A stretch of 64,000 bases of DNA from Antitrichia curtipendula. Taxonomy: Eukaryota > Streptophyta > Bryopsida > Hypnales > Leucodontaceae. The notes under the pieces were generated by a model. It searched no databases, was not told the origin of the DNA, and saw only the letters and a program-made list of their open reading frames with translations. The stretch is taken from contig OX579636.1 in the NCBI GenBank assembly GCA_951230915.1, positions 45,821,912 through 45,885,911 on the forward strand, in the 5' to 3' direction. The position numbers were made by a program, and so were the translations under genes. How positions within the stretch are numbered: position 1 is the first letter of the stretch; each line of letters begins with the position of its first letter. Below are positions 38,674-48,569 of this stretch, piece by piece.

Positions 38674-41600
38674 ATGGAGGAGTCTTCAATAAAGGAGACA
38701 CAATTGGAACGGATTATTAAGACTCCAGGGACGGATGACACCATTCAACCTGAAATTGAGGAGGAAGACGAAGGAAGTCATATGGAAGAGGATGGCATTG
38801 ATGATGAAGAGAAGGAGCTTCTTGAAGATGAGCTCCGCCAATTGCAGAAGGTCGATTCAGTTGCCACAATTGCTTCGTTAAGAGTGAAACCAGAAAAACT
38901 TTTTCGTTTTCTTATCCCCTTGTGCAGATTGGTGTCCATGCCTAGGTACGACCTACCTTGTCTTCTGATGTGAAGAAGCTGGAGCAAGAATTTTCTCACG
39001 GGTATCAACCAGGGTCTGCCGCATTTTACGTTTCCACTACAAACGAGGCAGGTGAAAACATGGAATTTACAGAGAAAGAAATGCGCAATTGGGGGTCAGT
39101 TTGGCAAAAAGCGAACAATGAGTTCATGGATCATGTTAATTCGCATGAGGCATTGCATTCTTTGAGGAGGGCAAAGTTTTTTGTCTGTGATGGAAATCAC
39201 CGTCTGCTAGCATGGATGAATCACATTTCTAGACTCTATCCAGCAAATGAGGCATGGCACATTGCAGTAGATTGCATCGTTCTTGATACAAAAGGGAAAA
39301 CTGAATTGGCCATGGAAGTCATGCATGACATAAACAAGTAAGTGATTGTTATCCTACATATTTTGTTAGTACATGTTTTAATGTTTTAATTGGGTTTAGC
39401 CTTTTTTTTAGTGAGAAAAGTAGGAAAATGGAATCCTAATTCTAATTTTTGAAATTCAGATCAACGGAAGACTCTCATGTGAAGACCAACTTGGTCCACA
39501 CACTGCATCGTGTGCAGAAGTATGGTCTTTTACCTTTGCCAAAGTTTTTGGAGATGTTAAGGCCGTCAGAGGTGAAGAAATGTATGGCCTCCAGTACTAG
39601 GAAAACCTGGTACTCAATGCCCGCTGATGTATTCACAGCATTCATGTTTCGGGTATGTCTTTGATTTTGAAATTTAATTTACATTGCTATGTTGGTCACT
39701 TGTGTTGATTTATTATACAACACTGTTATTAAGAAGGTTTTGGTTTCTTTCAGCAAGAGATTTCACTAGCAACGGATGCGACGGGACGAAAGTACAGTGA
39801 GACAACTGCGGAGGCCGATAAAAGCGAGGCTGGCATCGCAAATGCTATGAGAATGGGAGCTAAAGAGAAAGCAAACAAGTTATACATGAAGATGATGAAG
39901 TTAGTCGCGGTGGCTAATCCGGCAAATGGTCCTGAATTCCTGGAAGAGGTATTTGTATATTCTCCAAGACAATTTATTGACATACTTTTACTTTCAGAGT
40001 TTATTTTCCATGTGAAATGATGTCGTTTTAATTATGTAGGTTGAGAGGCACTATTGCAATAACGAAGTCCCAGAGATGACACTTGAGAAGCTGCAACTGA
40101 TTGCTACATGCAACACGACTCCGCATCACAAGATAAAGTTTTTGAAGTGGTGGAATTCTTCTATGCCATCCCGCGATGCATGGAAGTTTCCTGCTAAACT
40201 AGTATCTGAGACCCACCTTGGGCCATTCTTGAACAAATGTGTTTGGTATGCTAGGGTAAGTGATTTTGTATTAACTTTTCCAATGTTTTTTGTAGTTGTT
40301 ATCTTTCATTCAATAAAGTTCCTTTGTATTCATGAATATGCATGTGACTAATTTTTCATTTTTTTTGGACATGTATGTCACACTGTCACTTTCTTGAATA
40401 AATAATATTGTTGTTGCTTTTCTTTTAGATTGAAGATGCAGCTATTGAATACTTTGATGGTGTGATCAAAGATGATAATATCACCATCAATATGGAAGTC
40501 CCACAGAGGCCAGAGTTCTTGGTGGATTACATAGAAGGTTGGAGGAGGAGGAGGATGTGGGAGCACGGGTTTCACGCCTAGTTGAAGGGAGCAAATTATT
40601 TTAAGAAGAGTGACTCCTTCATGAATTATGAAGGTTCAAACCAAGCGGTTCGAAGAGTTCTATTTCGGTTTGTTCATAGAACCTTCTATTTATTGTTTGA
40701 ATAAGCGATGTAGAGTACATATTTCAATTTTATACTTTTACAGAAATCTGTGCGTATAATTAAAAAATTGTTTGAAATGGTGAGGGGTAACAGAAATTGG
40801 AGGTGAATCTGGTACCTCAAAGAGCTTAGTCGGATCCGACTAAGCTCTAGGAGTTATCAGATTCACCTCCAATTAGTGGTACCATTGTCTTTTAAATTGA
40901 TTTTTGTGTATGATAGTTTCTAATGTAAATACAATAATCTGACTATGATTTTGTAGATCTATACCATGTGAAGCCCCAACTTTTCGCATGAAATGAATTG
41001 TTAATTTGGTTTTCTTCACTTTCTTGAATATTTGGCTTATTTGCTTTAACATAGCAACCATAAAATGCACTAGTAAATTCTTCTTTATGTGGTTAATACT
41101 CATTGTTTTCTTGGTGCTGCATAAAAGAATGTGTTGATTTGTTTTTAGTTCTTTGTACTTTGAAACTTGTATGCAATGATACATTTGAATTACACCGCAG
41201 GTATTTCAAATTGGAACTTCTTCCAAAGGGTGCAATTGCAGAGAATGATCTTCCTCCGTTCTTGTCTACTTGGCTTGATCGAAGTTCAGCAGATTGCATG
41301 TACACCTTAAATCAGCTCCGTACATTCACGACAGCTCATCTGAGTGGAGGAGGGTGGTATTTAGAGTGTCACATCACATTCACGCCTCCGTCTGAGGTGC
41401 AATACCGGAAGTCTTTTGAGGGTTTAGGTGCCATTGATTTGGACGTCGATGAGTTTGTAGGATTGAGTGATAAACAAAAGAAGAGGGCCATTGCAAGGAG
41501 GGAACACAATGATAGGAAAAAGGAAGCTAGGGAGAAACTTACCATCATCGCAAAAGAGAAAAAAGAAGTGGAGCGCATTGCGAAGTTAGCAGAGAAGGAG

Positions 41601-43377
41601 CAAGAGAAGGCTAAGGCCAAAGGCAAGAAGGTGGATGACAAAAATCCAATTCCGGCATCTTCTACCGTCGACCAAGGCTCACAGATGCAAGGTGGGTCTC
41701 AAAGTGGATTGAAGAGGAAGGCATTGTCGCAGTTGACCGAGGATGTCCTAGCGCATGGCACTCAAGCTCTTATGATTCAAGATGATGAGGGAGACAACAC
41801 GGAAGATTTGGTCCTCAATATCTCTATTGTAGACCTTGTGGATGACATGCGCTCGAAGGAACCATCGTGGTATCCTGAAATTATGGAATTTTTGACGAAG
41901 GTAATATATTTGATTTGTTATTGCAAAACCATTTTTTAGTTGAATGACATGATGATTTTGTGAGTTCATAATTTATTTTATGGAATACAATATGTTTGCA
42001 GGTATCGACAAGGAAGCCTCGATTTTTTGATGGTGTCCTAAACAAAAGGCCAGGAGTGGACCTCATCTTCTTTGACTGTCCAGAGAATTTGCCCGTGCCT
42101 GGAATGTTGGTGCCAACAAATGAGATTCCACAGTGGAACGAAGATACAGAGTACGAGGCAATGCATGCGGTATTTGTCTTTGCAGAAAGGCATCTCTAAG
42201 ACCATGGATGTTTGATTATTATTCATTCATTCTCCGTGGACTCAAAGAGCTCTATTCTAGGGCTGTGTGAGATTTATCCGATGTTGAAGAAGAAGAAGGA
42301 GTGGTTGGGCATGAATCGATTGCACTTGACTTCGGCATTGGACAACAAAACCACGGTAAATATAATTGAGTTTTTTTTTAAAATGATGTCATGTTTTCAT
42401 TCATTTTGTCATTAAATTCTTACATATGTTTGGTTTTATTTCTTGCAGACGCAGAAGTTTTCAATCACCCTACTTGTGAAGGATTTTGGCTCAAAAGGGA
42501 AATCCAATTTCTCTTTCAAATTCACCCAAACTATGAAGAATGCAGGCTTGGACATCGGACGTGATGACATTTTGATGAACTTCACGAAGGAGAGTGACTT
42601 GGCAATGGACGGTCCTAAACCATGGCGTGGGGCTTGTGAAAAGGACCCCCGTTTTTTTCAACTCCTCTTGGAAGCAACAACAAGCGAAGGAGATGTAGTT
42701 CTAGATTGCACTGCAGCTACAGGTATAAATTTAATTTAATTATGTTGACTAGATCTGTATTGTTTCAACTTATATCATTCAATTAATGTATGTGAGGTTG
42801 TTCATTTTAGGGGCCTCCATTACTGCTTGTCGTGGCACGGGTCGCCACATTGTTGCATTGGAAGAAGATGGAGATATTTTCAAGGCCATCCTTGAGCCCA
42901 TGAAGAAGTCTACTCCGGTTGTGGAGACAACACAAGCACCACCGGCAGTTTAGGAATCCCAAGATCCGGACGGCATGACCATTGTGCCTCGAAAGTTCTC
43001 TCGGCAGACACCATTCAGTAAGTGAGTTTGAGATTTTTCTTAAATTTTTTTAATTCCAAGTAAAATCTTATGTCTTGCAAGTCTAACATTGTTTCACTTT
43101 TGTTTGTAGTCATCAACGATTGACATCAACAAATGAGATTATGAAGAGGCGAAGGCTTCTCTTGAGTCCGAAAAAGCCTTTTCATCTTCCCATATATGTC
43201 GAGCAGATGGCATCTGCGTTTGTGGAGTTTGGAAGCTCTAATCCAAAACGCCGCAAAGATACGTATGCTTTGAATGTTCTAGAGTTTATAGATGGTAGTG
43301 CGTCAGAAGGTAGGGAGACATCAGAGTCATCATCATCTTCTACTGAAGGTTCCACTACTGAGTCCACTGCCACTTAG
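38674..43377 (+). CDS. ParB-like domain fused to beta-class N4/N6 DNA methyltransferase
   Basis: Predicted exons: 38674-38850, 38946-39337, 39460-39652, 39754-39948, 40040-40255, 40429-40568, 41201-41900, 42002-42355, 42449-42722, 42811-43021, 43110-43377; all GT-AG and phase-consistent, about 1,039 codons. An acidic N-terminus is followed by a ParB/sulfiredoxin-like domain with FFVCDGNHRLLAW (about 137-149). A Lys/Glu-rich, probably coiled-coil stretch lies in exon 7. The methyltransferase has a motif IV-like VDLIFFDCPEN (about 690-700) before motif I, GDVVLDCTAATGAS (about 870-883), then GRHIVALEED: the IV-then-I order of beta-class amino-methyltransferases (N6_N4_Mtase family). The basic tail contains KRRR. 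TAA at 42197-42199 and TAG at 42951-42953 interrupt it. The exon 6-7 and 1-2 junctions are least certain; unspliced exon 6 would end a 441-residue ParB-only protein at 40581. Expected role: adenine-N6 or cytosine-N4 methylation of DNA, target unknown. Confidence 0.7.
40783..40885. repeat. Hairpin repeat P5
   Basis: Centre TTAGTCGGATCCGACTAA at 40826-40843. The arms AATTGGAGGTGAATCTG and CAGATTCACCTCCAATT pair perfectly. The family layout is an outer GTACC-like word, a G-rich GGNGGTGAA word, a variable stem, then the central dyad. Between copies the variable stem differs but stays self-complementary within each copy. This copy lies in the intron predicted between the ParB-like and methyltransferase exons. 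Confidence 0.9.
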
Positions 43378-43589
43378 ATTCTTGAGATTGACACATCTCA
43401 GGAGTCGAACTATTGTATTGGATTTCTAATTTGATTGGATTTGTGTGTTTTATGGCTAAGTACATCCTGGACATCTGATATTTCCATTTGCAATTTGTAT
43501 ATCATGATGTCTATCAAATATGAATACATTAATATATTGCAAAAAAAATACTTCAAATTACTATTGCAAGTAAATCAAATTTTATTTAA

Positions 43590-43811
43590 CCCTTAAACGC
43601 CACAAAGGATGTCTTTTGTCCAAAGAATGAAAAAGAATCTCTCCATGCAGGATAGAAGTACAATTATTCATCCTCGGTATTAGGGATGAAAATGAAAAAT
43701 CTTCTAGAGTATTTTGACTTGCAATAAGTATATTTGGCTTATTCAAATTAGATGATGTCACATGGTACCAAAATGCATGATTTCCACAGCTGTCAGTCCG
43801 TCCTTCAAGGG
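43590..43811. mobile_element. TTAA-flanked piggyBac-type MITE (222 bp)
   Basis: TTAA duplications at 43586-43589 and 43812-43815, with ends CCCTTAAACG and (inverted) CCCTTGAAGGACG. TTAA target plus a CCC start is the piggyBac signature. It is non-coding and inserted near the right end of the giant MULE, hence younger than it. Confidence 0.7.
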
Positions 43812-43894
43812 TTAAATGACTTTACAATTCTATAGCTTCTGAATGTAAAGAATCCACGGTCATAGGTCCCTTACCATTTTTTATGCAAAAAAAA

Positions 43895-43960
43895 GTTCCC
43901 GCTCACAGGCTCACGGGCTCACAAGCTCACGCTCACAGGCTCGCACGCTAGCAACCCTGT
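43895..43960 (-). repeat. Right TIR of the giant MULE
   Basis: On the minus strand it reads ACAGGGTTGCTAGCGTGCGA from the tip, then GAGCCTGTGAGC and GAGCTTGTGAGC repeats. CTATGACCGTGGATT follows at about 43855-43869. Confidence 0.75.
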
Positions 43961-44075
43961 ACTATTTTCCATGTGGTTTAGTAGTGGTGAAATTTTCTAT
44001 GATATACTCATCATGGAACTAGTCTTTAGATTGAACCTAACATAGAATGTCAAGTAGAATCAGGCTCCTGGTGGC

Positions 44076-46200
44076 GGAAGTACTATTTTGTGAGCCTTAG
44101 AGCCTGAGCCCAAGAACTTGAGAGCTTGTGAGCCTCAAGTTGTGAGGTATTTAGTATACTGTTTGGATTTTAGACCTATTATTGTGATTTAAGAATTTAA
44201 GATTTTTACAGGTAGTGAACTAAAGAAAATACATCAATTGGCCTAAAATAAAATTGGGACACTCCAAACATTCTCCTTATTCATTTGACTTGTCTATAAT
44301 TTATTTTTTATTTTTTCAATTGCAATTCCATCATCCCAGAGAATCAAATATTCTTGAAGAACCTCAAGATTAGGACTCTCAAATTATTTTATTTTTACTT
44401 ATTTTTATATTTTAATGTTTTGAAATTTTTTGTTATGACTCTATCACCCTCCAAGAACCTCTCTTGGTACCGAGAGACCCTTGGGGATTCTAGAAATTGA
44501 GACTCTTAAAAAAAATTCCAAAATCTTTATTTTATATTCATTTTATTTTATTTTGTCACAACTCCATCACTCCCCTCATAAACCTCTCTCAGTACCAAAA
44601 TTTTTTTTTTTTCATTTTTTTTTTCCAACTTAGTTACCTTTAGAAATACCTTTCTGTACCAAGAGAGTGAAGAGACCACTTGGAGGATTTGGGATTTGGA
44701 ACTTTCAATTTTTTATTTTTTCCATATTTTTTTTAAAATCTATTTTTATTTTTTATTTTTTTTGCAACTTGGTCACTTCTAGAAACCTTTTTTGGCACTG
44801 AGAGACCCTTTGGGGTATTTGAAGCTTGGAACTCTCAAAAAATTTCTTTCAAAAAAAAATTTCAACTTCAATTTTTTTTTTGACTTTGTCACCGCTAGAA
44901 ACCTCTCTCGCCACCAAGAGACCCTTTGGGGAGTTAGAAGCTTGGAACTCTCAAACAAACAAACAAAAATTAGTTTAAGAAAAAAATTCAATTTTTTTTC
45001 AATTATTTTTCAAATTTTTTTTTTTCAACTCTATCACCCCTAAAAACCTCTCTTAGCACCAAGAGACCCTTTGGGATGTTTGAAACTTGGAACTCTCAAA
45101 ACTTTTCTTTCAGAAAAAATTTAAACTTCAAATTTTTTATTTATTTTGTCACCGCTAGAAACATCTCTCGCCACCGAGAGACCCTTTGGGAAGTTAGAAG
45201 CTTGGAACTCTCAAACAAAACAAAAATAATTCAAAACTTTTTCCAATTTTTTTTTATTCGCAACTTTACCACCCCTAGAAACCTCTCTCTGCAGCAAGAG
45301 ACCCTTTTGGGTGTTTGAAGTTTGGAACTTTCAAAAAAATATTCAAGAAAAAATTCAATTTTTTTTTCAATTATTATTATTTTTTTCCGTGATTTTATCA
45401 CCCCTAGAAACCTCTCTCTTCACCGAAAGATCCTTTGGGGTGTTAGAAGCTTGGAGCTCTCCAAAAAAAAAGTTTAAGAAAAAAGTTCAAAATTTTTTTT
45501 CAGTTTTTTTTAATTTTTTTCCTGCGAGTTTGTCATCCCTAGTTATCCCTCTCAGTACCCAAAGATTCTTTGAGGAGGGTGGAGTTTAGGTCTGTCAAAA
45601 CTCATTTTTTGAATTTTTTATTTGAATTTTTTATTTGTTTCCTTTGGGGTGTTTGAAGTTTCAGATTCCCCTCTAAAAGAAATAATAATTTATTTCAAAA
45701 TTATTTAAATTTTTTTAATTAATTTTTTTTGTGTATATATGTGTAGAGTCCATCACCCTAGAAAATCTTCTCAAGGGATCTAGAAGTTGGAACACTCTAC
45801 AACTTATCACACACCATAGGGGTGGTGTCTATTGCATGAGTCATCTATCACCTGTCCAAAATATATTTTTTCCCTTAGAATCTCGTCAAGGGCTTGAGCT
45901 TGAACAAATGATTTTGCGAGAAGAAAAAAAACAGAGCTTGAGTTGGGTTAAAACTATTGCCCGCTTGCGCACCAGGCCAAGTGCGGAGTGCGTAATGGCT
46001 ATGCTGCCACGGTCATAGGTCTATAGTAATAGGGCTGAAATTTTACTATTAATATAAAAAATTTGAAATGTTTCTACTTTTTTCTGTATTGGCCTCAAAA
46101 ATTTCAAATTATTTTTTAGTCGACGCTTTGGGCTCACAAAGTATACGCTCATAGCTCCTAAGCTCGCATTTCTAGGCTCACAAACTAGCGTTGCTAGACT
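44076..46200. mobile_element. Second MULE-like element (2.1 kb), non-autonomous
   Basis: Flanked by TGGTGGC at 44069-44075 and 46201-46207. The right part repeats the giant element's terminal design: CCACGGTCATAGG at about 46006, then several GGCTCACAAA or GCTCGCA words and CTAGCGTTGCTAG near the tip. The left part has TTGTGAGCC and GAGCTTGTGAGCC words. Excising it helps restore the unit length of the surrounding array. It encodes nothing recognisable; the interior is a minisatellite. Its relation to the giant MULE suggests the same transposase could mobilise it, which is inference. Confidence 0.55.
44446..45690 (+). repeat. Minisatellite of about 115-130 bp, roughly ten units
   Basis: Each unit has a conserved part, CTAGAAACCTCTCTCGCCAC then GAGAGACCCTTTGGGG, then GAAGCTTGGAACTCTCAAA, followed by a variable T- or A-rich spacer. 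Two alternating variants are visible (for example TTGTCACCGCTAGAAA against ATCACCCCTAGAAA). Apparent open frames here follow from the repeat and are not genes. Confidence 0.9.
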
Positions 46201-46207
46201 TGGTGGC

Positions 46208-48100
46208 TCATATCCCATCCACCCACTATGGATGTAGCCTTGATTTTTAAATTTATTTCCAATACATGCCACTACTTTGACAAGTAGTTATTACCAACTA
46301 CTTAATGATTACATCTTTAGAGTTGATTCCTTCCAATAGTTTGAAGCATAAAACAGCCTTCCACATTTCAATTGCTTCACTTCTTGGGACTTTGACTATG
46401 GCAGTTCTACCTTGGCGTGTGTTTGCATTTATGCTTGTCTCTTGGACTTCTACTATGTGGAGGGAATGGCAAAGGTTTCCTAGCTTGTGCAACTTTGTGG
46501 ATTGTTTTAGGATTTTGCTTTGACTATGATGCATTTTACTTTGTGACCCTTTTTACTAGTTCTTGTTTTTGTTGAATTTGTGACATAGATAGCAATTGGC
46601 TGGTGCTAAAGACACCTTGTGCATCCTCATTGACTTCACATTGGTTTGTATTGTGTTTTGGGACGAGCACAAGTGAGGCACAACCTTCGAATTTGGTTTC
46701 TACAACATGGAATTGGTGCAAGTTTTTATTTGACAAGCACATGGACTTTCCCTTCTTGGATTCTTTGTCCGTTAATTGAAACTTATGAATAGACATAGAT
46801 GGGCTATGACACTTGTTTGATAGTCTCATGACTTATTTAGTTACTCCATATATGGTTTGTTGTTTTTTTTATTTAGCTGGTGCTATCCAATATTATGATT
46901 TTTGATGTAAATGTGATGTGATTCATGGAAAGGCATAAAGTTAGGTTTTAACAAAGGTGAAACCCTATTTCAAGGGGATTTCAAACTTAGTCCCTTATTT
47001 AGCCATAGAACAATTCAATCTTTTTGAAATTATCCTATGGTTTACTCCAAAACAAAAACAATGCAAAATTAGCCCTTTATTTCTATAGCCTTTGTTGTGG
47101 TAAAATCACATGAATTTCTTCTTGAGGACATAGTCAATTTTTAACTTTAATTTTAATTGCCTTTGATTCAATTCTTGATTTATTTTTACTTATTTGTGTT
47201 TTTGTTGATTTTACACCATTAGTTAATAGCCTATCATAGCTAAATGTTTCTTTGGGATGGGCTCACATCCATATGGATTTGATGCAATTCAAATAAATTA
47301 CAAATTTTATAAACCCAGTGCATCCACACGTTGTGATTTTCCAACAGTACTTGGTTTTCTATTCTAATAAACCTTTTGATGGGAGATACCACCCACCCAA
47401 CCACTAAGGGTGGATATTTATTTGGCTAATGTCCACTACTTTTGGTATGATGGATAGGTGCAACTTCCCCATTATGACCATCTTGCTAGGACTTTTCCTT
47501 CCCAAAATTCAAATTAGTGAGCATATAGTGGCTTCTGTGCTTCTAAGTCTTCCTCTTTCATTGTGACGGTCAATTCTTGGTGTAATGATTTATATTTGGG
47601 TGCAACCTTTGAGCTTCCACAAGCTTGCACTTCACGGGAATGACAAAGGTCTTTAAGCTTGTGTATTATGCTTAGGATTATGCTCTACTCACTAATTTGT
47701 GATTTCTTGTGCTCTTTTTTGTTTTTTGTTGGCCTATGACATTGATAACAATTGGCTACAGCTGAAGACACATGTTACAACCTCACTAACATGACATTGG
47801 TTTGTTGTGTACATTGGGATGGGTATAGGTGAGGTTGAGCCTTCAGGTCAAAATCTCTCATTTTTTGGAGTACTTGGAGCAAGTTTATTCTAGTATTTGG
47901 ACATCTTGTCCAGGCTCATTTACATGGTTTTTTTTATTAGCATTTGGTTACATAGGAATGGTTTAGAAAATATTGTACCTACCTTTTTACTTGGTGGTTT
48001 TAGTTGAGAATGTTAAACAGTATTCTATATTATGCCTTGATTTTTCTTGGCCATATAGTTAGGTTTTGGAAAGATGAAGCCCTATTTCAGAGATGTTATG
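46208..48100 (+). repeat. 1.2-kb tandem array, units C and D
   Basis: Unit C starts near 46211 and D near 47387. They share the unit A/B order: a CACCCA(C/A)CC-type start, GGGAATG(G/A)CAAAGG, GATAGCAATTGG (46588; GATAACAATTGG at 47744), GACATTGGTTTGT-like, GGGA(C/T)G(A/G)G(C/T)A and GCAC- or GTTGAGCCTTC. The left edge of unit C was displaced by the second MULE. Confidence 0.8.
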
Positions 48101-48104
48101 TCTT

Positions 48105-48560
48105 AGTCTCTTTTTCTTTTTCTTTTTTACTTGTTGTTTTCTAGGTTTTGCTTTTTATTTCTTTTTATCTCTTGTTTCTTGTTGCATCTTAGTTCTTATT
48201 TTGTGCTACCTTTTAGTTTTTTTTTTTTTTTGCTTCTTACTTCTTGTCTCTAGTTGCTTCTAGTTAACTATTGTTACTTCTTAGTTATTCCTTCTTGCTT
48301 CTTGTTTCTTCTTGTTTCTTCTTTATTTTTTGCATTTATTTTCTTCTTGTTGCATCTTAACTTGTGCTTCTTATTACTTCTTATTGCATCTTAATTTTTG
48401 CTTCTTTTTGCTTTTTGTTGCATTTTTACTGCATCTTACCTCTTGCATATTGTTGCCTTTTGCTTCTTATTCCATGTATCACCATTGCTATTCATTCTAC
48501 TTGTGTATTTGCGATTTCTATTAAATATATAGTTGTTATGACTTTTTCTTACCTTAAACT
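48105..48560 (+). repeat. Pyrimidine-rich CTTCTTGTTGCATCTTA-type tract
   Basis: Irregular repeats of TTGTTGCATCTTA and TGCTTCTT words on the plus strand directly after array unit D. The reverse complement of the same tract ends the window (63440-64000). Hydrophobic open frames here are low-complexity artefacts. Confidence 0.8.
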
Positions 48561-48569
48561 TGTGCTACA

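Larger units (their letters stand above)
28600..43960. mobile_element. Giant Mutator-like element (15.36 kb) with cargo genes
   Basis: Inverted ends: GCTAGCGTGCGAGCC at 28606-28620 is repeated inverted at the right end (43939-43953). Both ends continue inward into GAGCTTGTGAGC-like repeats and then CTATGACCG and CCGTGGATT. The 10-bp direct repeat ACTATTTTCC flanks it (28590-28599, 43961-43970), extendable to 12 by matching neighbours; MULEs make 8-11 bp duplications. Excising this element, and the second MULE at 44076, brings array units B and C to 1157 bp apart, close to the array's own 1231 and 1176, which confirms the boundaries independently. Inside are a SWIM-type transposase (minus), two divergent spliced genes (plus), six hairpin repeats and a TTAA MITE. 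Assignment to the MULE superfamily rests on target duplication length and SWIM finger; a profile search was not possible. Confidence 0.85.

Noticed and set aside
38150..38680. Acidic-protein gene and ParB-methyltransferase gene as one gene
   Set aside because: A GTAAGC donor at 38156 is in phase 0, but the only good acceptor before 38674 (38641-38642) needs a two-base overhang. The acidic frame also ends in a clean TAG at 38479.
29736..42953. TAA/TAG reassigned to glutamine, as in some ulvophyte algae and ciliates
   Set aside because: The 589-codon PP2AA gene uses CAA/CAG for Gln, has no internal TAA or TAG, and ends with TAA at the length expected for the family. Mutation of a dead transposon copy is the simpler explanation.
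38674..43377. Bacterial contamination or recent bacterial insertion
   Set aside because: The gene is divided by about ten GT-AG introns with consistent phase and lies inside an element with a eukaryotic-type target duplication.
44779..45589. Open frames of 70-92 codons
   Set aside because: Produced by the minisatellite; homopolymer-rich and repeated from unit to unit.
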